Shown here: in pieces, positions 31,001 to 41,235 of the stretch
How the letters are laid out: every line of letters begins with the position of its first letter
Numbering within the stretch: position 1 is the stretch's first letter
Origin: Maniola hyperantus
Taxonomy: Eukaryota > Arthropoda > Insecta > Lepidoptera > Nymphalidae
Reading direction: 5' to 3'
Assembly: GCF_902806685.2 (NCBI RefSeq)
Contig: NC_048548.1
Span: 13,790,557-13,854,556, forward strand
DNA length: 64,000 nt
The notes under the pieces: model-generated
Databases searched by the model: none
Told to the model about the DNA's origin: nothing
Seen by the model: the letters and a program-made list of their open reading frames with translations, nothing else
Translations under genes and position numbers: made by a program

Positions 31001-34000
31001 GGGGTTCCCAGACTTCCCGATCCCCGACAGCGAGAAGTCGTACCTCCCCGCCAGAGACATGCTCGCCTTCCTGCAACTGTACTCCGACAAGCACGGCGTT
31101 ACGCGCCACATCAGAGTAAGAACATTAAACCTTTTCTAGGCATTGAATTAAAATTGCCTTGAAATTTTTTTTTTTTTTAGGAAATTACTGTTTTTTTTAT
31201 TATTACAATAAAACTTAAAGCTAGCCTTATCTAATTACTATATAAATCATGACCGCGTGGAATGGTGCCAAGAATACTGGCTGTATTTCCGCGCTGGACA
31301 GCCAGGCTGATCCGTTGCGCAAAAAATGAGCCAGCCCTTCTGTCAGGCCCAATCATGGTGAAATGTCTCGTAAAAAATTTTTAGCACTAAGACTCCATGG
31401 CCCCAGGGTCTCCACGGCAAACGGCACAAAAATGTAACTCTCTATAAGAGAGGCATACTTGCGCCGCTTGCCGTTTTCAGCTGTTTCTGCTGCGGCTCCC
31501 GGTCTTGATGCTGTCTTCCTGATATGACACGGGGCCAATGTGTCAACGCAAGTTGCGTCCCACATTAGCGCCCGTCCCCGTTCCCAGGGAACCAGCGTCA
31601 ATCCATCAGGTCTCTTGCCATCATCCCGACTAATCCCTGCCGGCTCAATGAGCGCAGGAATATTTATGGTGGCAAGAGCTCTTTTAATTGTATCGTTAAG
31701 AGAGCCGCATCTAAACAGCCTACCAGAGCTCCTTTGGCAAGAGAGTCCGTGGATTACAAATTTATCAACCTCTTTTCCACACGGACATCTGTGCTGATGG
31801 CACAGTGGTGTTCCCAATCTGAGACCTAGAGCCACACGAAAACTTTCGTTATCTAAAAGTGTGCCGAGATAAATTGCATTTAACCAAAAAGTTTCCTTTT
31901 CAGTTCAACCAACACGTCCAACTGATAAAACCCAAACAAGGCCCAAACGGGGAGCTATGGGATGTCACATTCAAGGACCTCACCAGTGGACTGACCAACA
32001 CCAAGGAGTACGAATACGTGTTCGTATGTAACGGCCACTACAATACGCCGTTCATACCCAATATACCAGGGCTGAAGGAATTTAAAGGTCAATTATACAC
32101 ATTACCCACTGAATATTTATTTATCACTAGCTGACCCGGCGAACTTAGTACCACCTAACAATTTTTTTTAATTTTTCTCTCCGTAAGAACCATCCTCGTA
32201 CTTCAAGGAATACCATAAAAAAATTATTAGCGAAATCGGTTCAGCTGTTCTCGAGATTTGCGATCAACAACACATTTAGTGATACATTTTTAGGGTTCCG
32301 TACCTCAAAAGGAAAAACGGAACCCTTATAGGATCACTTTGTTGTATGTCTGTCTGTCTGTCTGTCAAGAAACCTACAGGGTACTTCCCGTTGACCTAGA
32401 ATCATGAAATTTGGCAGGTAGGTAGATCTTATAGCTGACATTTGGGAAAAAATCTGAAAACCGTGAATTTAGGGTTAGATCACACAAAAAAAATTAAATT
32501 GTGGTCATGAACTAATAATTAGTATTTTCAACTTTCGAAGTGAGTGACTATATCAAGTGGGGTATCATATGAAAGGTCTTCACCTGTACATTCTAAAACA
32601 GGTTTTTATTTATTTTTATGCATCATAATTTTTGAATTATCGTGCAAAATGTCGAAAAAATACGACTGTAGTACGGAACCCTCATTGCGCGAGCCTGACT
32701 CGCACTTGGCCGGTTTTTTATGGACAATCTATATAATTTTGTGTAATAAAACTATAGTAGGTAACATCAATTATGTGTAGGTACTTAATGTCATGATAAT
32801 TTTCTTCACCAGGTGATGTGATGCACAGTCACGACTACAGAGTGCCGGACATCTTCAGCAACAAACGCGTCCTGGTCGTGGGAGCCGGACCGTCTGGCAT
32901 GGACATCGCTTACGAGATCACCAGCGTCACCAGGAAGGTAAATAATCACTTTCATCACATCATCACTTCCCATCAGGTGTGATCGTTGAATGAGTGAATT
33001 AAAAAAAAAAAATCTTCCTCTTAAAGTGCCTAACGTCAGTAGGTATGTCGGTCTGCAAACGAAGGCAAAGACCAAAAAAATTTTTTCGTGTTTTGTAAAA
33101 TGTTGTGTAACCGTGTAACTATGGTTCTGTAAAATGTATAATAATATACATAATATAATAATAATGTAATCCTTGAATCGTGAAAAAAATTAAAGGTTCT
33201 TTACAAAAATGTTAGTAAGCATCAAGTGTATGGGCAAGAAGTTTTTTTTTTACAATTTAAGTTTTGGTTTCATATTAAAAATATTTATAATAAGTACAAG
33301 GCGATAATGAGGAGCCCCTTTCCGAGAAATTGTAAAAAGTACTCTTACCAAAGTTCATCCCATAATCGTATTTGGATTGATAGATACTTCTACATTAGTT
33401 TCTCATACCCAGGTCATCCTCAGCCATCACCTCAAAGAGCAGCCGCGAACGGTGTTCCCGGACAATCTGGTGCAGAAGCCGGATGTTGACCGGCTGGAGG
33501 GCAACACAGCGATATTTCAAGATGGCAGCCAAGAAGAGGTCGATGTGGTCTTTCTTAGTACTGGTAAGTCTTTTACAAAAAATATTAAGCCATATAATCA
33601 TTGATTTCAATAAATTATGGCCAGTGTCATTCGAGATGATATAAATATTCTTAGAGGGATACCCCAATAGTATTCAAATCTGTTCAGGCATTTAGAAGTT
33701 ATGGTGGAATACAGAAACCCACATACATACACCCTGAATACATTACTGCTTTTTTTGGGCAGTCGTGATAAGACTTCTTGCAAATTACTTCCGATACCAA
33801 CAATTTCACTAAAATAAAGATTCATATTATTATATCTTCGATCTTCTTCTAGGCTATATCTACAACTTCCCCTTCCTCCACCCGTCGTGTGACATCGTAG
33901 TAGATGACAACTGCGTGGAGCCTCTCTACAAGCACCTCGTCAACATCGCGCATCCCACCATGTGCTTCATTGGCGTGCCGTACTACGTGTGCGCTTACTC

Positions 34001-35601
34001 CATGTTTGATCTTCAGGTAAACGTTTATAAATGTAGAGCCTAATGAAATCTTAACAAAGGTGCTGTTGCCTAAACAAACCCAAAGCAAACGACTAATCTC
34101 ACCAGTAATAACACTCGGGTTTGTTGATGCGTATGAACACTATGAGCGCAACACATAAGTATCCATAATATAACTACAAAGTAAGTCAAATACTACTGAA
34201 ATACAGTATGCCAGGTAATTTAGTGCGTTTAGGCCAACAAGGCGGGAACATTACTGCTTAGAGAAAGGAGGGGTTTTTAGTCGGTAGGAGTCCGGCACTA
34301 TGTCCATGAGGATTTTCCCCTCCTAAGCGAAAAAAAAAAAAAATTAGTGCGCAAAAACTCAAACGCCGAAATGGAATTGTCACTAATAATTGGTAGGTAT
34401 GACTTTTAGACATGAAACCACTTCAGCTGGCTTAGAAGAATAATTACTGTTAAGTATACAGACAATGATAGTATTATTTTTATTTGTGGCTCCCATTTCA
34501 ATCCTCAGGAAACCCTGTGGAAATGCGTGAGCTTTTGAACTTACTAGGGTCAAATATTATAGGTATTTAATCATTAAGATTTCATCGTGATATACCCTGT
34601 GTATGTAGAATTAAATCTGATTCTTAATATTTTTTGTCAGGTACGATATTATGTACGATCAATGAATGGGACCTTCGAATTGCCAACCCGAGAAGAAATG
34701 ACTGCGCATTTAGAGGAAGAGAAGAGGGACCGAGCAGCGCGAGGGTTCACCAAGCGTCAGACACATATGATGGGACCTGATCAGGTAACTGTGCTATTTA
34801 ACTGCTTCTTTCTTCTGATTTCCTAGCGTTTCAAATTCTCAAGAGGAATTGACACCGTACTGGGAGGAATAGAAGACGGACCGAGGAACGCGAGGACTCA
34901 CCAAGCGGCAGACACATATTATGATGGGGCGATCAGATATTACTGTGCTATTTAACTGCTCCTTTCTTCTGATTCCCTGGTGTTTCAAGCTCTCCAAAAG
35001 AAATGACTGTGGAGGAAGTTGACCTAGACCGCGAAGCCTTCATCAATAGGGCAAATACACACTGGGTTTTATTTACGGGCATTTTCTTTCTGTTTTCGTA
35101 ACTTTCAAACTGGATCTGCGCCCTGCGGTAGAGTGCACTAAGCGGCAAGCATTTCATGGGCTTTATCGAAAAGAACTGTGCTTATCTACTTTTTTAAGTT
35201 TTCATAATCTTTCATAATGATAATTCATCCAGCATGCAGTCCTGAACGGGTATATCTGAAAAAGTTTTACCTTGTTAATTCTTAAAAATTTAAATTAAAA
35301 ATCTTATCAAAAGAAGGGAAGTCTAGTTGCAAACATTCTATCAAATCAATTAGGTAGTAAACAGGCAACATCAAAGCCTTCAGACTAGATACACGGTCCT
35401 TAGAAGGTCTAAGTAATAGTGTTTACTACCTAGGTTCTAAGGCGTGAAGGAAACGAGCAGATTTTAGCACTATCAATGTTAACTAGTTATAATAAAATAG
35501 TAAACTTTCCTAGTTCCATATATGTATAGATCAAGTGAACTTACCGTTCCGGTATTAGTTACTTCAGGTATGAGGATTTTTACTTATAAGTAATATATAA
35601 G

Positions 35602-35666
<65 letters not shown>

Positions 35667-38600
35667 TTATATATATATATATAACAAACAATTATATAAG
35701 TATTTATTATTATCTGCCTTCGGATTATATTTTTATAGATAATGGACGCAACTTCATCCGCGTGGATTTGTTGTTGTTTATACATATAAGTATAAAAAAC
35801 CGGTCACATGTGAGGTAAAATCATAAGTACCTGTACTAATATTGTTGAATGATAATCTAGGCGGGTTATTACGAATCCCTGTCAAGCGAGAGTGGTGCCG
35901 CACCTCTACCAGCAGTCTTCACAGCTGTGCACAACGACAGCAGCCAGCGCTTCCTCGACCACCTCGCTAGCTTCAGGAACGACGTCTATAAGCTCATAGA
36001 CGCTGACAACTTTGTCTGCTATCGCGCTTAGCCAACAAAGTCAGTCAAACAGAAAAAAATCGATCGGGATATCTTTAAAAATGTAGCCTACAAAATATAT
36101 TCTGGCTTTCAGGGCCTTTCGATAGTAAAAGCGCTTAGAGTGTATTGAAAAAATAAAGCATAATTTAAAAAAAACGAAAAAAAATTCAGTTACCTACATA
36201 CCTAGTGCCTAACACTAGATTTTTAAGCATCATTCCAAAATACGACTTTAGAGTTCTTAAAGCAAATAAAGAACGACGCAACGGTCTATGAGCTTAGAAA
36301 CACTGACAATTTTGTGCTATCGCGCTTGGAACCCCATATAAAGTCAGCCAATAAGAAAAAAAATCATAAAAATATTTATTAATTGCGTAAGTTAAAAATT
36401 CAGTCTACAAATATGGCTTCTAGTGGCTCCTAGTAAGGCCCCAGGAAAGCGCTTGTAGTGTATTGAAAAAAAAACCTTAACGCAAAAAGCGAAAATCTTT
36501 CAGTCACCTAGCTACCTACCTACTAGATTTTTAAGCACCATTCCTAAATACGACTTACAAATAGAGTTCTAAAGCAAATTAAAAGTTGTGGCAAAAGTCA
36601 ATAATCATCCAGGGGTCATTTGTTTTGTAGGGGTCACGACACTAAAGTTGGGAAGCTCTGTCCTACATGAACGCCAGATTGTGCTAAAATTGACCTTTGC
36701 CACAAAATAAAAAGGTGTCATTGCTGTAAATTGAAAGAATAATAAAATTAACTTTATTTTATTAAAATACTTTTATTGCATTTATTGTAGGTAAACCCAA
36801 CGATAATATCAATATCAGAGTTAACTATTAATATGGTTAGTAGGTAAATATATTTACAAACCTAACTAGGTACCTATTTCACTTTTTTTTACAGAACTTT
36901 AATTCAATAAATATAGTGTAAAATTTGTTGAATACAATGATACATACATAAATGTAAATAATCCGTACCCTTATTATAAATGCGAAAGTGTGTTTGTTTA
37001 TTAGTTTGTTGGTTTGAATCACGTCACAACGGAGCAACGGATTGACGTGATTTTTTTGTATGGGTATAGTCAAAGACCTGGAGAGTGACATAGGCTACGT
37101 TTTATCGTGGAAAACCAGAGTTCCCACGGGATTGTTAAAAACCTAAATCCACGCGGACGAAATCGCGGGCGTCAGCTAGTAACTTAATAATCCCAAAGGT
37201 GAAAGGAGATAAAATGCCAAGTCATAATATTATAATATTTATTTATTTATACAGGTATAGTGGGTAGCTTTTCCTTTGTTATACCTAAATAGCTTTTTTT
37301 ACTTCTTGGCTATCAAAATTTTCCAGTGAGCAAATCTTTGAACACTTGGGATGCCATTACGCAACTACCTACTACCTAAAAAAGTTTCTAGAATTTACAA
37401 ATCGGTCCAGAAACCTCGAAAAAATCGGTGTACATACATTAAAAAACAGGGCGAGACCCACCTCTTTTTTGGAAGTCGGTTAAAAATAGAAATGCTCATT
37501 ACCCTCGTCGACGACCTCTGTTGGACCTCTGGGTTGTGGCGGAGCGATACTATGTCGATTAGCAAGTGACAATACTTTTAGATGTAGTTCGCGACAGCCG
37601 ACAGTCGAGATGGCAATCGAGGTGGGGACGCCCCGCACTCCCGCAAAGCCCCCGCGCTAACCCGGTGCGGGACAGCACGGGTGACTTGCGGGTTTGCGGG
37701 GCGTCCCCCCGCCTCTTACCCCAATTGTCATCTCGACGTCTGTTCCTCTTCACCCTATTTTTAGGCCATTACTCTAAAAGTCGGTTAAAAATAAATAAGT
37801 ATGAACTTGTCTAAAAATAATATAATCACTAGATTTAATTCTTATCTATATAGAAATATTAGCTTATTTATACGCGTACCCACACTGTACACATGTGAGG
37901 GTAGAAAATAAAACTTCAAACAACAAACAATTTTTATTAAAAATAAAGGAATTTTATGTACTAACTAAATATATATTCAACTTTTATTTAATAAGTACTA
38001 GGAAATCATAAAGCGTAAGGAATTATTTCTATTCGATTAAATTATCGCACCTTGTATACTGTGCTCACTGCGTCTTGATCCTTTCACACAAAGCGCGTGA
38101 CTGCATGTTGCAATGGTCAGCAGAAATAAATAGAATTAATCATATTATGCAAGTTTATACTATTTACAACAGTAGTTCTTTGTTCGATCGGCCCAAGATC
38201 AAATTGCTTTTATAGGGGTTATCATTAATTAGCAGCCTTGTAGATATGTCTTTATGTTATGTTATGCATTGCCTTTTAATTATATCCTGCTTATTATATT
38301 AATGGACGGATGGACGGTAGACAACAATAGGTTCCTTGTTTTGCCACGGAACCCTAAAAAAATAACCTACCCAGATCATCACGCTAACGTCGCGCCTTGG
38401 TCTGTCATACTAATACTGATGATTTTGGAAGATCCAGGAAGTTTTAGCACAGTATAGTTTCTATTGCTTATAGCCTAGTCGTTAAAGATTTAAGATGACG
38501 TCTGCCTCCTATTCGGGAGGTCAGGGATTTGATCCCGGGCTCGTACCTGTAACTTTTCAGAGAATTGTGCGTTAAAAAAAAAAAAAAAACATGTATGCCC

Positions 38601-39065
38601 GAGAGTTCTCCATAATAATCTCAAAACGTGTGTGAAGTCTGCCAATCTGCACTTGTGCTCTCTGCACACAATTCGTGGCCGGTGTATTTTGGCTGTACCT
38701 TTTTGTTTCGTAATATATGCACTATTTACCCATATTCGCAATAAAGAAATTTGAATTTGAATTTGGTGGACTATGGCCTAAACCCTATTCATTCTGAGAC
38801 GAGACCCATGATCAGTAGTGCGCCGGTGATGGGTTGATGATGGTTGCTTATAGAATATTTTTTGTCTTTACAGGAAAAATATTACGCGTCCCTGGCGACT
38901 GAAGCGAGTACAGATAACTTGCCGTCAGTGATCACCAAGATACGAGAAGAGAGCACCATCCGGTTCCTGCACAACCTGCAGAGCTACCGACAAGACGTCT
39001 ACAAGATCATTGATGATCACACCTACGAGATCATCAGCAACGGCACACGGAAAGTTCTTTGTTGA
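28042..39065 (+). CDS. Flavin-containing monooxygenase (FMO), seven common exons plus alternative last exons
   Basis: FAD- and NADPH-dependent monooxygenase that oxygenates soft N or S centres. Common exons: 28041-28235 (ATG at 28042), 30977-31115, 31904-32087, 32813-32937, 33413-33563, 33853-34016, 34641-34784. All borders are GT-AG and the phases match, giving 367 residues before the last exon. FAD-binding GAGAAG is at residues 7-12 (MRVCVVGAGAAGLCAARHL), followed by GQLGGTWVY. The FMO signature F-x-G-x3-H-x3-Y spans the exon 3/4 junction as FKGDVMHSHDY (about 171-181). NADPH-binding GAGPSG is at 196-201, and the FLSTGY motif at about 261-266. Two last exons are available, 35861-36031 (total 423 residues) and 38874-39065 (total 430). 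No signal peptide is visible, unlike secreted lepidopteran alkaloid-N-oxidising FMOs. Introns carry many repeat P copies. A 5' UTR exon must lie upstream. Confidence 0.94.
28360..28572. mobile_element. CCCAACGAGTCACA palindromic element in FMO intron 1
   Basis: It contains several inverted TCCCAACGAGT / ACTCGTTGGGA and TCGAGTCACAC / GTGTGACTCGA pairs. About 95 bases (28429-28522) are an inverted copy of 27612-27710 on the other side of exon 1. The superfamily was not determined. Confidence 0.6.
29261..29675 (-). mobile_element. Interspersed repeat P, copy 4
   Basis: Nearly complete reverse copy, AACCGGCCAAGTGCGAATC to TGAGGTACGGAACCC, in FMO intron 1. Confidence 0.7.
30241..30932 (-). mobile_element. 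Two repeat P copies in tandem, the second carrying a nested hAT-type MITE
   Basis: A 5' piece (30241-30352) is followed by a near-complete copy (30385-30932). A 146-bp element is nested in the latter (30644-30789). Both P pieces read in the same direction. The copy ends about 45 bases before FMO exon 2. Confidence 0.7.
30644..30789. mobile_element. hAT-type MITE, 146 bp, with perfect 8-bp target duplication
   Basis: The ends are CAGTGGCGTGCATAGGG and, inverted, GACCTGCACGCCACTG. The flanking CTACCTAC (30636-30643 and 30790-30797) is present once in uninterrupted repeat P copies, so both the insertion and the 8-bp duplication are directly visible. CAGTGG ends plus an 8-bp duplication are diagnostic of hAT. 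Confidence 0.85.
31192..31845 (-). mobile_element. LINE reverse-transcriptase C-terminal fragment in FMO intron 2
   Basis: The 160-codon open frame encodes LRLGTPLCHQHRCPCGKEVD (a C-x-C / H-C zinc-binding cluster), then DGKRPDGLTLVPWERGRALM and WDATCVDTLAPCH. It ends FVPFAVETLGPWSLSAKNFL. This is the C-terminal region of a widespread insect non-LTR element. The 3' tail (ACAATAAAACTTAAAGC) matches the tails at 3205-3350 and 50398-50645. The frame is largely intact, so this copy is relatively young. Confidence 0.75.
32129..32283 (-). mobile_element. Helitron-like repeat H3
   Basis: A reverse unit starting CTAGCTGACCCGGCG on the plus strand and reading through AACCATCCTCGTACTTCAAG and GAACAGCTGAACCGATTTCG (reverse strand). 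A second copy is at 57530-57720 in the opposite orientation. Confidence 0.5.
32287..32719 (+). mobile_element. Interspersed repeat P, copy 5
   Basis: Full-length plus-strand copy from TTTTTAGGGTTCCGTACC to CTTGGCCGGTTTTTT in FMO intron 3, 94 bases before exon 4. Confidence 0.7.
34836..35175 (+). pseudogene. Two decayed tandem copies of FMO exon 7
   Basis: Downstream of exon 7 (34641-34784) the text repeats in degraded form. In 34836-34930, GAGGACTCACCAAGCGGCAG and ACACATATTATGATGGGGCG correspond to exon 7's GAGGGTTCACCAAGCGTCAG and ACACATATGATGGGACCTG. They are followed by the same intron start, ACTGTGCTATTTAACTGC. A second repeat runs about 34975-35175 (AAAGAAATGACTGTGGAGG, CACTAAGCGGCAAGCATTTC, AACTGTGCTTATCTAC). 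Both carry frame breaks and have lost the donor GTAACTG. They show serial tandem duplication of exon 7 plus flanking intron. Confidence 0.75.
35603..35664. repeat. (TA)n microsatellite
   Basis: A long uninterrupted TA run in FMO intron 7, with a short satellite run near 35668-35682. The apparent ORF across it is an artefact of the repeat. Confidence 0.9.
35861..36031 (+). CDS. FMO alternative last exon 8A
   Basis: It follows the acceptor GATAATCTAG and starts in phase with exon 7. It encodes AGYYESLSSESGAAPLPAVF, then QRFLDHLASFRNDVYKLIDA, and ends DNFVCYRA and stop (56 residues). It is homologous to exon 8B (YY.SL, FL..L.S.R.DVYK.ID). An AATAAA signal occurs at 36152-36157, which would allow transcript ending before exon 8B. 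Confidence 0.85.
   Translation, partial: AGYYESLSSESGAAPLPAVFTAVHNDSSQRFLDHLASFRNDVYKLIDADNFVCYRA
36214..36600 (+). pseudogene. Decayed tandem copies of the exon 8A end and 3' UTR
   Basis: Around 36262-36350, AACGACGCAACGGTCTATGA and GCTTAGAAACACTGACAATT plus TTGTGCTATCGCGCTTGG repeat the end of exon 8A (AACGACGTCTATAAGC, GACGCTGACAACTTTG, CTGCTATCGCGCTTAG). The following AGTCAGCCAATAAGAAAAAA repeats its 3' UTR. The phrase CTAGATTTTTAAGCA(T/C)CATTCC occurs at about 36218 and 36528, a period near 310 bases. No open frame survives. Confidence 0.7.
36962..37179 (+). mobile_element. Helitron-like repeat H2
   Basis: It starts TCCGTACCCTTATTATAAAT after an A and ends GGGCGTCAGCTAG before a T, carrying TGGGTATAGTCAAAGACC. 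It lies in the interval between FMO exons 8A and 8B. Confidence 0.65.
37588..37740. repeat. GC-rich inverted repeat, copy 2 of 4
   Basis: Arms around GACGCCCCGCACTCCCGCAA and, inverted, TTGCGGGTTTGCGGGGCGTC; outer parts GAGATGGCAATCG / CAATTGTCATCTCGA. The flanks carry AGTCGGTTAAAAATA on both sides (about 37478 and 37779), so it may sit inside another repeat. Confidence 0.6.
38474..38845 (+). mobile_element. tRNA-derived SINE, family A, degraded copy
   Basis: Recognisable by TAGCCTAGTCGTTAAAG-type A box, GGGATTTGATCCCGGGC B box, GAGAGTTCTCCATAATAATC and GCGCCGGTGATGGGTTGATG. It ends about 28 bases before exon 8B. A LINE-type 3' tail (GCAATAAAGAAATTTGAATT) is inserted near 38740. Confidence 0.6.
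38874..39065 (+). CDS. FMO alternative last exon 8B
   Basis: Acceptor TTTGTCTTTACAG, in phase with exon 7. It encodes EKYYASLATEASTDNLPSVI, then EESTIRFLHNLQSYRQDVYK, and ends GTRKVLC and stop (63 residues). It is paralogous to exon 8A but seven residues longer. A possible poly(A) signal AATAAA is at 39768-39773, implying a 3' UTR of about 0.7 kb that includes the minisatellite. Confidence 0.88.
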   Translation, partial: EKYYASLATEASTDNLPSVITKIREESTIRFLHNLQSYRQDVYKIIDDHTYEIISNGTRKVLC

Positions 39066-39169
39066 CCTCCAATAGTTGAAATTCTAACTCGTAATATTTT
39101 AGCAATAAGGTACCTAGTAATAAGTAATAAAAATGAATGAATAATAATTACTTAATTGTAGATTGTAGT

Positions 39170-39448
39170 GTTTGTATTATGGTTGGAACTTGGAACACAT
39201 TAGCAACACCCCACGACACAACACGCCACGTGTCTTGAGTCACATGATCGTATTATGGTTGGAACACATTGGCAATACCCACGACACAACACGTGTCTTG
39301 AGTCAAATGATCGTATTATGGTTGGAACGAATTGGCAACACCCACGACACAACACGCCAAGTGTCTTGAGTCAAATGATCGTAATATGGTTGGAACACAT
39401 TAGCAACACCCCACGACACAACACGCCAAGTGTCTTGAGACAAGTAAA
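39170..39448 (+). repeat. Minisatellite, about four units of 62-75 bp
   Basis: Each unit contains TATGGTTGGAAC, ACATTAGCAACACC (or GGCAACACCC), CACGACACAACACG and GTGTCTTGAGTCA. The units differ by small gaps. It lies in the presumed 3' UTR of the 8B transcript. The unit shares ACACATT.GCA..ACCC and ACGCCACGTG with single hairpin sequences at 41086-41235 and 44666-44742. Confidence 0.85.
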
Positions 39449-41085
39449 GGTGTTTGACCTAAGTGTCGTTTTTAGAGTTGAATGTGTATAAAAGAATTAA
39501 TGTACCGGCCAATCTCCTCTGTGTCTCCTTCAAGCTACTTGAGACTGGCAAAGTGCATTGTGCTGACATGGCACTGGAAAAAGCTATATATTAAGAGAAG
39601 AAGAAGAAGTATTAATGTGCAGATGCACAGTATTGTGTTGTAGTGTGTTGAGATTTCCAAAGCAATCTGGCGCGACGATCGATCTATCGGAGAGCACCAC
39701 GAGCGACTCGACAGACTGGAGAGCACGTCCTTGTGAAATATGCATGAGTCCGATCGCCTTGTTGCGTAATAAACACACTATAACAGAATAGAGTGAGTGC
39801 ACCTTTATAGTTGAAAAAAAAACATAAATGTAGACACCCGCGCTACGTTGGTGTGTTGCAAGTGTGTATGGGCCGTTATAAGCACGGATGTATATATAAG
39901 TTAAATAATTTCAAAATGTATTCATATTTCATAAATAGTTGGATCGGGCTGCTTGTTATTTTCTAATTTTATTTAAGTTAATTCTCCTGACTGTTTATGT
40001 TTGGTTTGTTTAATTTAACTCCAATGAATGTTAAATGACTCAAATACGAGTAAATAATTAATTTTTACCAAATGGGTTTGTATTAACTATGTTACTATAT
40101 TATTATTATTATTTAATTTAAATAAAACACATAAAATTCAGCCAAAAATATTTTATTTAAGCGTATTTATAATCTTTATATTATTATCAATGCTGATATA
40201 TTATTACTCTTTACATCTAATAATTATTTGTATGGCTCTCCTTTTTGATTACACTCTAAGATTGTTGAGAATAATTCATAAAATTACAAACAGTCTCAAG
40301 ACGAAGTCACTTTGTAATGTAATGAAAAGCTGGGTACGTTAATATGCACATACATGCTCGACGAGCAAGCTTCATGAAACATAGCTATGCTCGTGAATGT
40401 GCCTAAGTCGAACATGTACGCGTGTACGCACGTACACCTAGCTTTACAAGTTAAGGCTGCTCCAATTTTGATGAATTATAAACAAATAGTGTTAGTATAC
40501 ACTCGGGGCCGAGTTTAGACTCGCTCATCAACAAATTTGTACTTGTTTCATACAACTTTCAAAATTATAATCGATACATTCACCGTTATATAAAAATACA
40601 ACTTTTTTTGAATATTGTTTTCAAATTCGAATTTTGTTTCTTTTTTTTTAATATAATATTATTTCCAAAGACATGGGTCCAATAGTATATATAATATTTG
40701 TAAATAAACTCAAACTTACATTAAAACTTATTCAACTTAAATCTATACTATTATAATAAAGTACGACGCACATTAAAGTATATAATAGACAAAAAATGAA
40801 ATTATTGATATTTTTTTTAAGTTTCTACAACACATTGTTTTGTTTATTTTGTTATATTATTCACAATGGATTTCTCTCCATAATTACAAAGTTGTACGTC
40901 TTAACTGAGAAAACTAAAATATCTTAATAATATTTAAATCGAGAGCTTAGCCATTTATATTCTATTATCTTGTTTTCTTGGAAGAAGGAATAAAGTTGGG
41001 CGGGTTTACTAGTTCTACTTATATATTTAACAAATTACTTTACCAACATTCATAAGTCATAACTTGAGAGTAAGGACAGAAACAC

Positions 41086-41235
41086 ATTCGCAACACCCAA
41101 CCCCACACCACAGCACCTCAAATCAAATCCTAGTATTTTTACACACTACCAATATCCGACATGTCGTATAGTCGGGTGTTGTTAGCGTGTTTTCATGCAT
41201 GGGATGAGTGTTGCAAATCTGCGCGGGCCATAAAG
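41086..41235 (+). repeat. Local hairpin motif, copy near 41.1 kb
   Basis: ACACATTCGCAACACCCAAC opens the motif; GAGTGTTGCAAATCTGCGCG and GGCCATAAA close it. The two ends are partly inverted (GCAACACC / GTGTTGC). Relatives are at 44666-44742, about 42228-42320 and 39846-39878. Confidence 0.5.

Noticed and set aside
34836..34930. Functional alternative exon 7
   Set aside because: Frame breaks and loss of the GTAACTG donor; treated as a relic.
35564..35785. 73-codon minus-strand frame
   Set aside because: Created by the (TA)n microsatellite; repetitive IY residues only.
39170..39448. CRISPR-like array
   Set aside because: Units are contiguous with no unique spacers, in a eukaryotic genome; ordinary minisatellite.
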